Shown here: piece after piece, positions 27,791 through 37,517 of the stretch
Numbering within the stretch: position 1 is the first letter of the stretch
How the letters are laid out: each line of letters begins with the position of its first letter
NCBI RefSeq assembly: GCF_900155865.1
Contig: NZ_LT707006.1
Location: 3,078,577-3,142,576 of the forward strand
Source: Bacteroides bouchesdurhonensis
GTDB lineage: Bacteria; Bacteroidota; Bacteroidia; Bacteroidales; Bacteroidaceae
Direction: 5' to 3'
Length of the DNA: 64,000 bases
Notes under the pieces: model-generated
What the model saw: only the letters and a program-made list of their open reading frames with translations
What the model was told of the DNA's origin: nothing
Databases searched by the model: none
Program-made: the position numbers and the translations under genes

Positions 27791-29084
27791 ATTAACAGGC
27801 ATTCATTTAATGTTTATTACACAGTTTCTACTGTTTATTGTAGGAATGTTTGTCGATATTAAAATAGGGTTAATATTTACAGCCTGTGTTTTGATATTTA
27901 CAATTGTCACTCTGATACAGCTCAGCGATGATGAAAACACAGATTGGAAAACCGGGCGGAATATAATGCTTGGATTATTTGCAGTCTGGTTCGTTTATTA
28001 TCTTTTGGAACTTTTCAATCCCAACAATGTAATACAAGCATGGAACATTAATTTACCACCCTACGCTTTGTTTCCGTTGATATTTGCTTTTCTTGTTCCC
28101 ATTACGATACGTAACACCAAGAGTATTGAATATTTATTATTCATCTGGTCCGTTTTCGTAATAATATTCACTCTCAAAGGTTATTGGCAGAAAAACCATG
28201 GTTTCAGTGATCGTGATCTTTTCTTCTTATATTCACGTGAAGGTTGGCGGACCCATCTTATTTGGTCGGGTATACGTTATTTCTCCTGCTTTTCGGATGC
28301 AGCAAATTACGGTGTACACGCTGCCATGTCATCAGTTGTTTTTAGCATATCGGCCTTTTTTGTAAAGCAGAAATGGAAACAAATCTACTTTCTGTTCATT
28401 GCTGCTTGTGCTCTTTATGGAATGGGTATTTCAGGCACGAGATCCGCCATGGGTGTCATTGCAGGAGGGATTATAACAATTGCTATTCTTGCACAAAACT
28501 GGAAAGCAGTTTTTACAGGAAGCGTTTTAATAGCCTCTATTTTCTGTTTCTTTTATTTTACAGACATAGGAAGCGGAAATCAATACATATGGAAAATGCG
28601 TTCTGCCTTCCATCCCGACAAAGATGCTTCTTATCTGGTACGTATTGAAAACAGGGCAAAGATGAAGACCTTAATGGCAGAAAAACCGATTGGCTATGGG
28701 ATAGGACTTTCTAAAGCGGGGAACTTCGAATCAAAAGAAAGAATGCCATACCCTCCGGACTCATGGCTCATCAGCGTATGGGTAGAAACAGGTATTATCG
28801 GGCTTATCATATACCTTCTTATACATGGCATTCTCTTTACCTGGTGTGCGTGGATATTATTATTCAGAATACGCGACAAACGTTTACGAGGGCTAGTTGC
28901 AGCATGGTTTAGTATGGATGTCGGCTTCTTTATAGCTGCCTATGTCAATGATGTTATGCAATACCCTAATCAGCTTCCAGTCTATGTTGGTTTTGCCCTA
29001 TGTTTCGCAGCACAACATATCGACGAACGAATCTGGTTAGAAAAAGAACAAATACCCAAAAACATAATAAACGAAATAGTATGA
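27783..29084 (+). CDS. O-antigen ligase/Wzy-type polymerase
   Basis: 433-residue integral membrane protein with about ten to twelve hydrophobic helices. A central loop has GISGTRSAM (about 220-228) followed by a large loop with PIGYGIGLSKAG, features typical of the O-antigen ligase/polymerase family. In a Wzx/Wzy pathway it would polymerise lipid-linked repeat units on the periplasmic face. The gene overlaps the Wzz-like gene by 8 bases and the next glycosyltransferase by 4 (ATGA), so it is translationally coupled on both sides. Confidence 0.8.
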   Translation: MSKLTGIHLMFITQFLLFIVGMFVDIKIGLIFTACVLIFTIVTLIQLSDDENTDWKTGRNIMLGLFAVWFVYYLLELFNPNNVIQAWNINLPPYALFPLIFAFLVPITIRNTKSIEYLLFIWSVFVIIFTLKGYWQKNHGFSDRDLFFLYSREGWRTHLIWSGIRYFSCFSDAANYGVHAAMSSVVFSISAFFVKQKWKQIYFLFIAACALYGMGISGTRSAMGVIAGGIITIAILAQNWKAVFTGSVLIASIFCFFYFTDIGSGNQYIWKMRSAFHPDKDASYLVRIENRAKMKTLMAEKPIGYGIGLSKAGNFESKERMPYPPDSWLISVWVETGIIGLIIYLLIHGILFTWCAWILLFRIRDKRLRGLVAAWFSMDVGFFIAAYVNDVMQYPNQLPVYVGFALCFAAQHIDERIWLEKEQIPKNIINEIV

Positions 29085-30022
29085 TCGACGAACATCCGCT
29101 TCTTTCCTTTATCACCATCTGCTACAATGGATTCAGTGATACATGCGAACTGATAGATTCTATACAAAAGACAATTCATTCGGTAAGCTACGAGATCATT
29201 GTTGTAGATAATGCTTCGCGAGAACATGAGGCTGCAAAGTTACAAGAGCTTTATCCCTCTGTGATAGCTATTCGCAATGATATGAACAACGGATTTTCTG
29301 GTGGGAATAATGTAGGTATTCGCAAATCAAGAGGCAAATATCTCTTTTTGATCAACAATGATACCTATATCCGGAAAGACGGAATATCCTCTCTCATAGA
29401 ACGGTTAGAAAGTAGTCCTAAAATTGGTGGCGTATCTCCTAAGATACTATTTGCATTTTCACCTCAACATATACAGTTTGCAGGATTCACCCATTTGTCG
29501 CAATTCTCGTTACGTAACAGCACACTAGGTTTCGACTGTCCTGATGATGGAACGTTCGACAACGCTCACCTCACTCCATATCTTCATGGAGCAGCCATGT
29601 TACTAAAGCGAGAAGTTGTAGAAACGGTAGGATTAATGCCGGAAATCTTTTTTCTCTATTATGAAGAACTGGACTGGTGTACTAGCATGACAAGGGCGGG
29701 CTATGAACTGTGGTACGAACCACGTTGCAGTATATTCCATAAAGAAAGCCAAAGTACAGGGCAACTCAGCAAGCTTCGTACTTACTATCTGACACGTAAT
29801 CGTTTGCTCTATGCACGCCGAAACTTGAAAGGTTTTACGCGGTCAGTCAGCCTACTTTATTTGAGTACGGTAGCAGCAAGTAAGAATAGTCTGTTATATG
29901 CGTTGAAAGGTCGTTTTGATCTATCCGCGGCCATCTGTAAAGGTACTTATGCAGGGCTGACACTTACATTACCCCAAAAACAATCATCCTACGTACTACC
30001 TCATATCCACAACATACCATGA
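29081..30022 (+). CDS. Glycosyltransferase family 2
   Basis: 313-residue GT-A enzyme of the rhamnosyltransferase-like GT2 group. The start at 29081 overlaps the previous stop (ATGA) and gives MIDEHPLLSFITICYNG. Donor-binding features are VVDNAS, NNGFSGGNNVG and LINNDTYI (DxD-like), with a later FLYYEELDWC acidic motif for catalysis. No membrane helices. Adds one sugar of the repeat unit; donor not predictable. Confidence 0.87.
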   Translation: MIDEHPLLSFITICYNGFSDTCELIDSIQKTIHSVSYEIIVVDNASREHEAAKLQELYPSVIAIRNDMNNGFSGGNNVGIRKSRGKYLFLINNDTYIRKDGISSLIERLESSPKIGGVSPKILFAFSPQHIQFAGFTHLSQFSLRNSTLGFDCPDDGTFDNAHLTPYLHGAAMLLKREVVETVGLMPEIFFLYYEELDWCTSMTRAGYELWYEPRCSIFHKESQSTGQLSKLRTYYLTRNRLLYARRNLKGFTRSVSLLYLSTVAASKNSLLYALKGRFDLSAAICKGTYAGLTLTLPQKQSSYVLPHIHNIP

Positions 30023-31206
30023 ACATTATCGACTGGATACTTTATATTCCTTTGGCACTCTGTGTCGGCTACCTGCTAATATTCGCCATAGCCTCCAAGT
30101 TCTACCATGCCCCCCGGTATCCGGAAGCCAGAACTTATGGTCGTTTTGCCATACTATTCCCAGCTTACAAGGAAGATCAAGTAATCGTTTCCTCTGTACG
30201 CAGTTTCTTGCAACAAGATTATCCATCTGAGAAGTTTGATATCATTGTCATTTCAGATCAAATGAAGCCCGCTACTAACGAAGAGTTACGCTCTCTGCCC
30301 ATCAGTTTATTAATTGTGAATTACACAGAAAGTTCAAAAGCCCGAGCTCTCAATACAGCAATTAATTCAATAGAAGGTGAAGGATATGATGGCATTATTA
30401 TCATGGACGCCGACAACTTGACCATCCCTAGCTTTTTGAGCGAAATAAACAAAGCTTTCAACAGTGGCATTCGTTCTCTACAAGCACATCGTACGGGGAA
30501 AAACCTAAATACAAGCATTTCCTTATTGGATAGTATCAGTGAAGAAATCAATAATGGATTCTTTCGAAGCGGTCACAATGCGCTCGGTCTTTCGGCAGGG
30601 TTATCCGGCTCCGGGATGGCTTTTCATGCCGAGTGGTTCAGGCAAAATGTGAAACTTCTCCAAACGGCGGGAGAAGACAAAGAATTAGAAATGTTACTTT
30701 TACAACAAGGTATTCACACCGCATATCTACAGCAACTACCTGTATACGACGAAAAAGTACAAAAGAAGGAAGCTATCGGTAATCAGCGAAAACGTTGGGT
30801 AGCTGCCCAATTTGGTACTCTCCGCACATCACTCCCATATTTTCCCAAGGCCCTATTACAAGGAAACCTTGATTATTGCAACAAAGTCCTCCAATGGATG
30901 CTTCCTCCCCGACTGGTTCAGCTTGTCGGAGTCTTTGGATTCACAATTATTTTTACCATTATTGGTGTGTACTTGAGTATGCAAGGAAAAGGAAATGAAT
31001 GGCAAATAGGTATAAAATGGTGGATTCTATCAATTGCTCAAATCACAGCAATGCTTTTACCAGTTCCGAAAGAAATGCTCAACAAACAACTGCTAGTTTC
31101 CATTTTACAATTACCAACACTTACTATCACTACTATCAAAAACCTGTTCAAATTGAAAGGAGCCTATAAAAAATTCATTCATACAGAACATGGTGAACAT
31201 GAATAA
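30019..31206 (+). CDS. Membrane glycosyltransferase family 2
   Basis: 395-residue GT2 enzyme with an N-terminal helix (about 5-25) and two or three C-terminal helices (about 300-365). It has the ordered motifs of processive-type synthases: FPAYKED, MDADN (DxD), GEDKELE and NQRKRWVAAQ (Q/RxxRW-like). Such enzymes couple sugar addition at the membrane, though many relatives add a single residue. ATGA overlap with the gene before. Confidence 0.85.
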   Translation: MNIIDWILYIPLALCVGYLLIFAIASKFYHAPRYPEARTYGRFAILFPAYKEDQVIVSSVRSFLQQDYPSEKFDIIVISDQMKPATNEELRSLPISLLIVNYTESSKARALNTAINSIEGEGYDGIIIMDADNLTIPSFLSEINKAFNSGIRSLQAHRTGKNLNTSISLLDSISEEINNGFFRSGHNALGLSAGLSGSGMAFHAEWFRQNVKLLQTAGEDKELEMLLLQQGIHTAYLQQLPVYDEKVQKKEAIGNQRKRWVAAQFGTLRTSLPYFPKALLQGNLDYCNKVLQWMLPPRLVQLVGVFGFTIIFTIIGVYLSMQGKGNEWQIGIKWWILSIAQITAMLLPVPKEMLNKQLLVSILQLPTLTITTIKNLFKLKGAYKKFIHTEHGEHE

Positions 31207-31221
31207 ACAAAATCGAAAGAT

Positions 31222-32346
31222 ATGAAAATAGCCATTGAAGCACAAAGAATATTTCGTACTAACAAACATGGGATGGATTTTGTCGCTCTCGAAACAATTC
31301 GGGAACTGCAAAAAACAGATCAGGAGAATGAATATTTCATATTCGTTAGTCCAGGTAAAGATCGCTGTTTGAAAGATTCAGACAACTTGCACATTGTAGA
31401 ATTGTCCTGCCCTACTTATCCGCTATGGGAACAAATAGCGTTGCCCAAAGCAGTAAAACGCTTAATGCCGGATTTGCTACATTGCACTAGTAACACTGCC
31501 CCATTACACTGTCCAGTTCCATTGATACTGACATTGCATGATATTATATATCTCGAAAAACGACAATCTACCAGCAAGTCTTGGTATCAGGAAATGGGCT
31601 GGTATTACCGCCGCATGATTGTTCCCCGCATCCTACCTCATTGCAGTAAAATAATTACGGTTTCTCAGTTCGAGCGTCAACGAATCCGCGAAGCACTTCA
31701 TCTTCCGGATGAACAGTTAGTTACTGTGTACAATGGATACAGTCCTCACTTTTATCCTCATTCAACAGTTTCCGACACCATTTACAAATACATAGAAACG
31801 GATGATTATTTGTTCTTTCTCGGCAATACTGATCCTAAGAAAAACACTTCTCGTGTATTAAAAGCATATAGCTTGTATTTGAAACAATCAGAACGAAAAA
31901 GACCCCTATTAATAGCTGATGTAAAAGAAGATTATATTGACAATATACTCCAATCTGAGCAATTAAAAGCCATCAAACCCTATTTACGTTTTCCGGGATA
32001 TATACCCAACACAGATTTAGTGAATATATATAATAGTTCATTTGCTTTTCTATATCCTTCTCTACGGGAAAGTTTCGGTATACCAATGTTGGAAGCTATG
32101 GCGTGTGGTACCCCTGTCATTGCAAGTAACACATCGGCAATGCCCGAGATTGCTGGCGAAGGTGCTTGTCTGGCAAACCCATTTAGTCCAGAGGACATAG
32201 CTCAACATATTATTAGGTTGGAGAAAGATAAAGGCTTTTACCAACAGCAAGTAGAATACGGTCTGAAACGCTGCCAGTCATTTTCATGGAAGAAAACAGC
32301 TGAGAAATTATTAGAAATATATTCAAAAAATTCTGTATATCAATAA
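31222..32346 (+). CDS. Glycosyltransferase family 4
   Basis: 374-residue GT-B retaining glycosyltransferase. The N-terminal half has DLLHCTSNTAPL and LTLHDIIYLE; the C-terminal donor domain has FLGNTDPKKNTSRVLKAY and the E-x7-E signature within RESFGIPMLEAMACGTPVIAS. Last gene of the first polysaccharide unit; a terminator follows 11 bases after the stop. Confidence 0.9.
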   Translation: MKIAIEAQRIFRTNKHGMDFVALETIRELQKTDQENEYFIFVSPGKDRCLKDSDNLHIVELSCPTYPLWEQIALPKAVKRLMPDLLHCTSNTAPLHCPVPLILTLHDIIYLEKRQSTSKSWYQEMGWYYRRMIVPRILPHCSKIITVSQFERQRIREALHLPDEQLVTVYNGYSPHFYPHSTVSDTIYKYIETDDYLFFLGNTDPKKNTSRVLKAYSLYLKQSERKRPLLIADVKEDYIDNILQSEQLKAIKPYLRFPGYIPNTDLVNIYNSSFAFLYPSLRESFGIPMLEAMACGTPVIASNTSAMPEIAGEGACLANPFSPEDIAQHIIRLEKDKGFYQQQVEYGLKRCQSFSWKKTAEKLLEIYSKNSVYQ

Positions 32347-32356
32347 TATATAATCA

Positions 32357-32391
32357 AAAGAGTGAAGTGTAGTAAACACCTCACTCTTTTT
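32357..32391 (+). terminator. Terminator of polysaccharide unit 1
   Basis: AAAAGAGTGA-AGTG (32357-32370) pairs with CACC-TCACTCTTTT (to 32390) around a short loop, with a T-run within the distal arm. It splits the glycosyltransferase cluster into two transcription units. Confidence 0.8.
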
Positions 32392-32761
32392 AACAAAAAA
32401 TTAAAATGTCCAATATTCTTTTACATTGAAACATGAATATACCTTAATTTACTCTTCCGATTCAATCTTCCCATTCCTACTCAAATCAGGACTCAAGTCC
32501 TGATATCCAACAATACGACAACCAGAAAATGTGTAACCATGAACCGAACGGACTTCGACGGTCTATGTAACTATGATCCCAAACAAAAACCTCTTGATAC
32601 AATACTCTAGACAAGGAAAAACAACTAAGACAGCTCATACAAGAAAAGAAAACGCTTCGGATCATTGGTAAGCCAGTGGAACAAAACAACCAAAAAGGCA
32701 AAAAAGAAAAAACAAGACAAAAAGAATTGCACAAAAAAGAAAATGTTATCATAATTTTCAT
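32392..32761. other. Gap inside polysaccharide locus with palindrome
   Basis: Between the terminator and the second promoter. It holds a perfect palindrome TCAGGACT-CA-AGTCCTGA (32486-32503). From about 32536 the plus strand reads like a short decayed gene: MNRTDFDGLCNYDPKQKPL in one frame, then LDKEKQLRQLIQEKKTLR in another, ending in a lysine-rich tail. No complete gene is supported. Confidence 0.4.
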
Positions 32762-32769
32762 TATCTTTG
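32762..32769 (+). promoter_or_regulatory. Promoter -7 box of polysaccharide unit 2
   Basis: TATCTTTG matches TAnnTTTG and lies 41 bases before the ATG at 32811. Confidence 0.55.
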
Positions 32770-32810
32770 TATCAAGAGTATAAGCTTGTCAAAACTAAGT
32801 TGAATAAAAC

Positions 32811-33926
32811 ATGAACAGTTGTAAAACGGACGATAAAAGTTTAAGAGCATTAATAATTTTTCGGGAAACAAGAGACATGGATAACCTTTTCGCACCTATA
32901 TTGTGCGAGGCTATCCGGTTGACCGGCATTGATGTTCGATGTTCTTGCAAAGAGTTTTGGGAGTCTGACACGACTTATGATATTATTCATTTTCAATGGC
33001 CCGAAGAAGTGGTGGGTTGGAACTGCAACGATCCTAATGTTATTGCCCGTCTGAAAGAACGAATCGATTGGTGGCGTTCACAGGGAACGCATTTTGTATA
33101 CACTCGCCATAATATCTGTCCATCCTCAGCAAATAAAATCATCAGTCGTGTTTATGAAATAATAGAAACGGAAAGTGACATTGTGGTACATATGGGACGC
33201 TACAGCCTTCACGAATTTACCCATGGAAGTCCCAATGACCAAAATATCATCATTCCTCATCCTATTTACGAATATACATACCGAGAAAATATCAGCATAG
33301 AACGGGCACGTCAATATCTCAAAATGCCACAAAATGCGTTTATCGTTATTGCATTCGGAAAATTCCGTAATAATAAAGAAAGACGCATGACACTGAATGC
33401 ATTCCACAAGTGGAACAAAAGTAATAAGTTATTGGTAGCCCCCCGTTTCTATCCTTTTTCAAGAATCAAGAAATACGGTTGCAATTTCCTGAAACGCTGG
33501 GTCTCCCGTATAGGTTTCTATCTGCTAATACCCTTACTTAACCGATGGCTGAATATACATGCCGGAGCTAAAGACGAAATAATAGATAATTGCGATTTAC
33601 CGTACTATATTGCTGCCAGTGACATGGTATTTATCCAACGGAAAGACGCATTAAACTCAGCTATGGTCCCGCTCGCTTTTTTGTATCATAAGGTAGTAGT
33701 AGGACCTAATGTGGGAAATATCGGTGAGTTACTATATGAAACAAGTAATCCGTCCTTCAATCCTGATGACCCGCTAAGTATCGTGAAAGCACTGGAAAAA
33801 GGAAATTTGCAGACTATTTGGCACAAAGGGGAAAGAAACTACTCGTATGCAATGGAACATATGAATATAAAAAAAATAGGAAAAGAATACGCCCAAGTTT
33901 ACATGAACTTAGCAAACAATAAATGA
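32811..33926 (+). CDS. Probable GT-B glycosyltransferase
   Basis: 371-residue soluble protein, weakly like GT-B family 4-type enzymes. N-terminal half: DIIHFQWPEEVVGW and FVYTRHNICPSS, typical of acceptor-side loops. C-terminal half: IVIAFGKFRNNKERR (start of the donor domain) and a late GELLYETSNPSFNPDDPLSIVKAL, like the usual C-terminal helix; the E-x7-E motif is not clear. First gene of the second unit. No start ambiguity. Glycosyltransferase role is inferred from fold cues plus context. Confidence 0.65.
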   Translation: MNSCKTDDKSLRALIIFRETRDMDNLFAPILCEAIRLTGIDVRCSCKEFWESDTTYDIIHFQWPEEVVGWNCNDPNVIARLKERIDWWRSQGTHFVYTRHNICPSSANKIISRVYEIIETESDIVVHMGRYSLHEFTHGSPNDQNIIIPHPIYEYTYRENISIERARQYLKMPQNAFIVIAFGKFRNNKERRMTLNAFHKWNKSNKLLVAPRFYPFSRIKKYGCNFLKRWVSRIGFYLLIPLLNRWLNIHAGAKDEIIDNCDLPYYIAASDMVFIQRKDALNSAMVPLAFLYHKVVVGPNVGNIGELLYETSNPSFNPDDPLSIVKALEKGNLQTIWHKGERNYSYAMEHMNIKKIGKEYAQVYMNLANNK

Positions 33927-33965
33927 GCAAAAGTCATCCGAATGATGTACAACTAATAAGTGAAA

Positions 33966-34931
33966 ATGGAAAGTAATAAAATCAAAGCCAGTATTATCAT
34001 ACCCGTTTATAATACTAAAAAATATGTTCGTCAAACAGTGAAAAGTATCATGAATCAGACACTGAAGGAACTTGAAATTATTATCATTAATGATGGTTCG
34101 ACGGACGAAAGCCTGAAAATTGTAGAAGAACTTGCTTTACAAGACAATCGTATACAGATATATTCACAAGCCAATCAGGGATTATCCGTAGCCCGTAACG
34201 AAGGCATTGCACATGCCCAAGGAGAATATCTCTATTTTATGGATAGCGATGACTTACTCAATACAAACGCTCTTGAAATGTGCTACCATAAATGTGAAGA
34301 AAAAGAATTGGACTTTGTCTTTTTTGATGCCCGTACTTTTCGAGATGACGGTTTCACCAATATTCCTCAATTAAGTTATCAGCATACTGAAAAACTAGAG
34401 GATAATAAGGTGTATAGTGGCATCGAAGTGCTCAAAATGCAATTACAGAACTACGTTTTTACCCCTTCGGCTTGTCTCAATGTCATCCGCAGACGGTTTC
34501 TTGCCGATTGTCATCTACTGTTTTATCCAGGCATTGTGCATGAAGATCAATTATTCACGGTAAAACTTTACCTACAAGCCTCCAAAGTAGCTTGTATCCA
34601 CCAGGCCTTTTTCCAACGTCGCCTACGGGATAATTCAATCATGACAAGCAAATTTTCGTCCAATAATCTGAAAGGCTATCTTACCGTAACACACGAACTT
34701 TTGGACTTCAAGAAGCAAGCTCACAAGAAAGAAATCAGAGAAGTTATTGATCTGCACCTCTCACAAATGCTGAATGCTGTGATATGGCAAGCACACACAC
34801 TTCCCATAAGTAAACGTATGCAATTAGCTTTCCATGTTCTACTTAAATATAAGCGATATGTGACAACGAAAAACATTGGAGTTTTGTTATTCAAATCTTT
34901 GATCCATCAACAATCGAAAAATAATGGCTAG
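33966..34931 (+). CDS. Glycosyltransferase family 2
   Basis: 321-residue GT-A enzyme. ATG at 33966 is preferred to an upstream GTG at 33960. Motifs: ASIIIPVYNTKKYVRQTV at the start, IIINDGSTDES, ARNEGI, and YFMDSDD (DxD) near residue 95. The C-terminal 100 residues are helical and variable. It overlaps the flippase gene by 8 bases. Confidence 0.9.
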   Translation: MESNKIKASIIIPVYNTKKYVRQTVKSIMNQTLKELEIIIINDGSTDESLKIVEELALQDNRIQIYSQANQGLSVARNEGIAHAQGEYLYFMDSDDLLNTNALEMCYHKCEEKELDFVFFDARTFRDDGFTNIPQLSYQHTEKLEDNKVYSGIEVLKMQLQNYVFTPSACLNVIRRRFLADCHLLFYPGIVHEDQLFTVKLYLQASKVACIHQAFFQRRLRDNSIMTSKFSSNNLKGYLTVTHELLDFKKQAHKKEIREVIDLHLSQMLNAVIWQAHTLPISKRMQLAFHVLLKYKRYVTTKNIGVLLFKSLIHQQSKNNG

Positions 34932-36393
34932 TAATATCAAACAACAACTTTTTTCTGGCGTAATTTACACTGCGATTGCCAAATATAGCGGAATTTTTGT
35001 TTCACTCGTTGTTGCAGGTATTTTAGCACGCTTGCTGCCACCTGACGATTTCGGAATCGTAGCCATCGCCTCTGTCATCATAACCTTCTTCAGTATTTTT
35101 ACAGACATGGGAGTGTCTGCCGCGATCATACAAAACAAGTCGCTGACAAAGGAGGAATTATCAGATATTTTTTCATGTACCATATGGACAGGAATTGGAA
35201 TTAGCCTTTTATTCTTTGCCGCCTCCTGGCCTATTGCCAATTACTATCAAAATGATATTCTGCGAACACTCTGCCAACTTTTAGCGATCAACCTTTTCTT
35301 TGCTTCCGCTAACATCGTTCCGAGTACGATGTTTTACCGAAACAAAGAATTTAAGTTCATCGCTATACGTAGCTTTGTCATCCAAATAGCCGGAGGTGTT
35401 GCCGCTGTAACTGCCGCTTTATCCGGTGCGGGATTATATGCATTGATTATCGGCCCGATACTTTCCAGTATCCTGTTATTCGGTATTTCCTATCATCGCT
35501 ATCCACAGCAAATCCACTTTACCTTAGGATTGAAGGTACTACGAAAGATTTTCTCATACTCTGCTTATCAATTTCTCTTTAATATTATCAACTATTTCAG
35601 TCGTAATCTGGATAAACTGCTTATTGGAAAATACATGAACATGTCCGACTTGGGCTATTACGAAAAATCATATCGTCTTATGATGCTTCCTTTACAAAAC
35701 ATCACACAAGTGGTTACTCCGGTGATGCATCCTGTTCTTAGTGATTTTCAGAATGAAAAAGAACGTTTAGCATCATCCTACGAACGAATCGTACGTTTTC
35801 TGGCATTTATCGGTCTGCCATTAAGCGTATTACTGTTTTTCACAGCAGAAGAAGTAACTCTGCTAATCTTCGGTGACCAATGGTTGCCCTCCATTCCGGT
35901 ATTTCGAATTTTATCACTTTCGGTAGGCGTTCAGATCATACTAGCTTCTTCCGGATCCATTTTTCAAGCATCGGGCGATACACGAAGCTTATTCATCTGT
36001 GGTGTTTTCTCCTCATTTCTCAATGTATCGGGAATATTACTCGGAATTTTTTACTTTGGCACATTGACATCAGTTGCCATTTGTATTACCATCACATTTA
36101 CCATAAACTTCATACAATGTTACTGGATGATGTACCGGATAACGTTCAAAAGAAATCTGTGGTGCTTCACCCGACAACTCTTTTCACCAATAATAGTAAG
36201 TTTGTTAATAGTAACTTTTCTTTTACCTTTGCAGTACATATTAGAGAATATGAATATTTTTGTTACTCTGATATTGAAAAGTTTCGTTAGTTTTATTATC
36301 TTTGGGGCATATATTCAGTTAACGCATGAATATAATATCTTAGAAAAGGTACGATCCATCTTGGGTAAACTAAACAAACAAAGCAACTCATAA
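34924..36393 (+). CDS. Wzx-type polysaccharide flippase (MOP superfamily)
   Basis: 489-residue membrane protein with about twelve to fourteen hydrophobic helices and no signal peptide. The N-terminal GVIYTAIAKYSGIFVSLVVAGILARLLPPDDFG is characteristic of polysaccharide biosynthesis/lipid III flippases of the MOP superfamily. It should turn undecaprenyl-linked repeat units to the periplasmic side for the Wzy-like protein encoded in the first unit. It overlaps the genes on both sides (8 bases and 1 base). Confidence 0.9.
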   Translation: MASNIKQQLFSGVIYTAIAKYSGIFVSLVVAGILARLLPPDDFGIVAIASVIITFFSIFTDMGVSAAIIQNKSLTKEELSDIFSCTIWTGIGISLLFFAASWPIANYYQNDILRTLCQLLAINLFFASANIVPSTMFYRNKEFKFIAIRSFVIQIAGGVAAVTAALSGAGLYALIIGPILSSILLFGISYHRYPQQIHFTLGLKVLRKIFSYSAYQFLFNIINYFSRNLDKLLIGKYMNMSDLGYYEKSYRLMMLPLQNITQVVTPVMHPVLSDFQNEKERLASSYERIVRFLAFIGLPLSVLLFFTAEEVTLLIFGDQWLPSIPVFRILSLSVGVQIILASSGSIFQASGDTRSLFICGVFSSFLNVSGILLGIFYFGTLTSVAICITITFTINFIQCYWMMYRITFKRNLWCFTRQLFSPIIVSLLIVTFLLPLQYILENMNIFVTLILKSFVSFIIFGAYIQLTHEYNILEKVRSILGKLNKQSNS

Positions 36394-37517
36394 TGAAAAA
36401 AGCACTTTTTTTATTATTTCACGGCTTCGGTGAAGCGAATGGTATCAGTAAAAAAATACGGTATCAGGTAAAAGCACTAAAAGAATGCGGATTAGATGTG
36501 CGTACCTGTTACTATGATGTCACAACAAACGGACGTCGTCGCTGGATGCTCGATGACAAGATAATGGTTGACTTTGGATTTGGTTTATCCGCAAAAATTA
36601 GAAAACGAATCGATTATAGTTTTATCGCTGATTATGTCCGTCGCGAGGGTATCGAATTCGTCTACATCCGTTCCTATCATAACGCTAATCCTTTTACGAT
36701 CCATTTGGTGAACCGCATGAAAAAATATGGTGCAAAAGTGTTGATGGAAATTCCTACTTATCCTTACGATCAGGAATACATCACACGAGCAATGAAACTT
36801 GATCTTTTCGTTGATCGACGTTTTCGCTCCCGTCTTGCCCGTTATTTGGACGGCATCGTCACCTTCTCTAATGCAGAAACAATCTTCGGAGGACGAACGA
36901 TTCGTATTTCCAACGGAATCGACTTTGATGAAATCCCAATGAAAACAAGGAGAAATGATACTTCTCGTGAAATGCATCTCCTGGGGGTAGCCGAAATCCA
37001 TTATTGGCATGGCTTTGACCGCCTTCTACAGGGACTCGCCGAGTATTACCAGACAAACCCCGAGTATAAGGTTTATTTCCATATAGTAGGACCACTTTTC
37101 GGAGAACGTGAACAACAGGATATTTTGCCCGTAATCCAAGACAATAGATTAAAGGATTATATCATCCTACATGGTCCAATGCATGGAAAAGACCTTGACG
37201 CCTGCTTCGAAGAAGCAGATTTCGCAATTGGCAGTCTGGGGCGACATCGTTGTGGCATCACTCATATCAAAACACTGAAGAACCGTGAATATGCAGCAAG
37301 AGGAATTGCCTTCACTTATTCGGAAACCGATGAAGACTTCGACTCGATGCCTTATGTCTGGAAAGTTCCAGCTGACGAATCACCGATCCATATTCAGGAT
37401 CTAATTGAGTTTCAGCGTTCCATTACGCTTACACCGGAAGAGATACGTGAGTCCGTACGTCCACTTTCGTGGAAAGCACAAATGCAAAAAGTAATCGAAA
37501 CTCTGCCTTATGGATAA
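36393..37517 (+). CDS. Glycosyltransferase, GT4-like
   Basis: 374-residue GT-B-type enzyme. N-terminal loop HGFGEANGISKKIRYQVKALKECG, and RISNGIDFDEIP plus LLGVAEIHYWHGFDRLLQGL for the donor domain. The C-terminal E-x7-E region is replaced by IGSLGRHRCGITHIKTLKNRE, seen in a divergent GT4 subgroup. The start overlaps the flippase stop by one base (TAATG). Confidence 0.8.
   Translation: MKKALFLLFHGFGEANGISKKIRYQVKALKECGLDVRTCYYDVTTNGRRRWMLDDKIMVDFGFGLSAKIRKRIDYSFIADYVRREGIEFVYIRSYHNANPFTIHLVNRMKKYGAKVLMEIPTYPYDQEYITRAMKLDLFVDRRFRSRLARYLDGIVTFSNAETIFGGRTIRISNGIDFDEIPMKTRRNDTSREMHLLGVAEIHYWHGFDRLLQGLAEYYQTNPEYKVYFHIVGPLFGEREQQDILPVIQDNRLKDYIILHGPMHGKDLDACFEEADFAIGSLGRHRCGITHIKTLKNREYAARGIAFTYSETDEDFDSMPYVWKVPADESPIHIQDLIEFQRSITLTPEEIRESVRPLSWKAQMQKVIETLPYG

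Noticed and set aside
32486..32761. 91-residue minus-strand open frame between the polysaccharide units
   Set aside because: Its product is unusually rich in Phe, Ser, Cys and Trp, as expected from the complement of A/T-rich lysine-type sequence, and has no promoter or family features.
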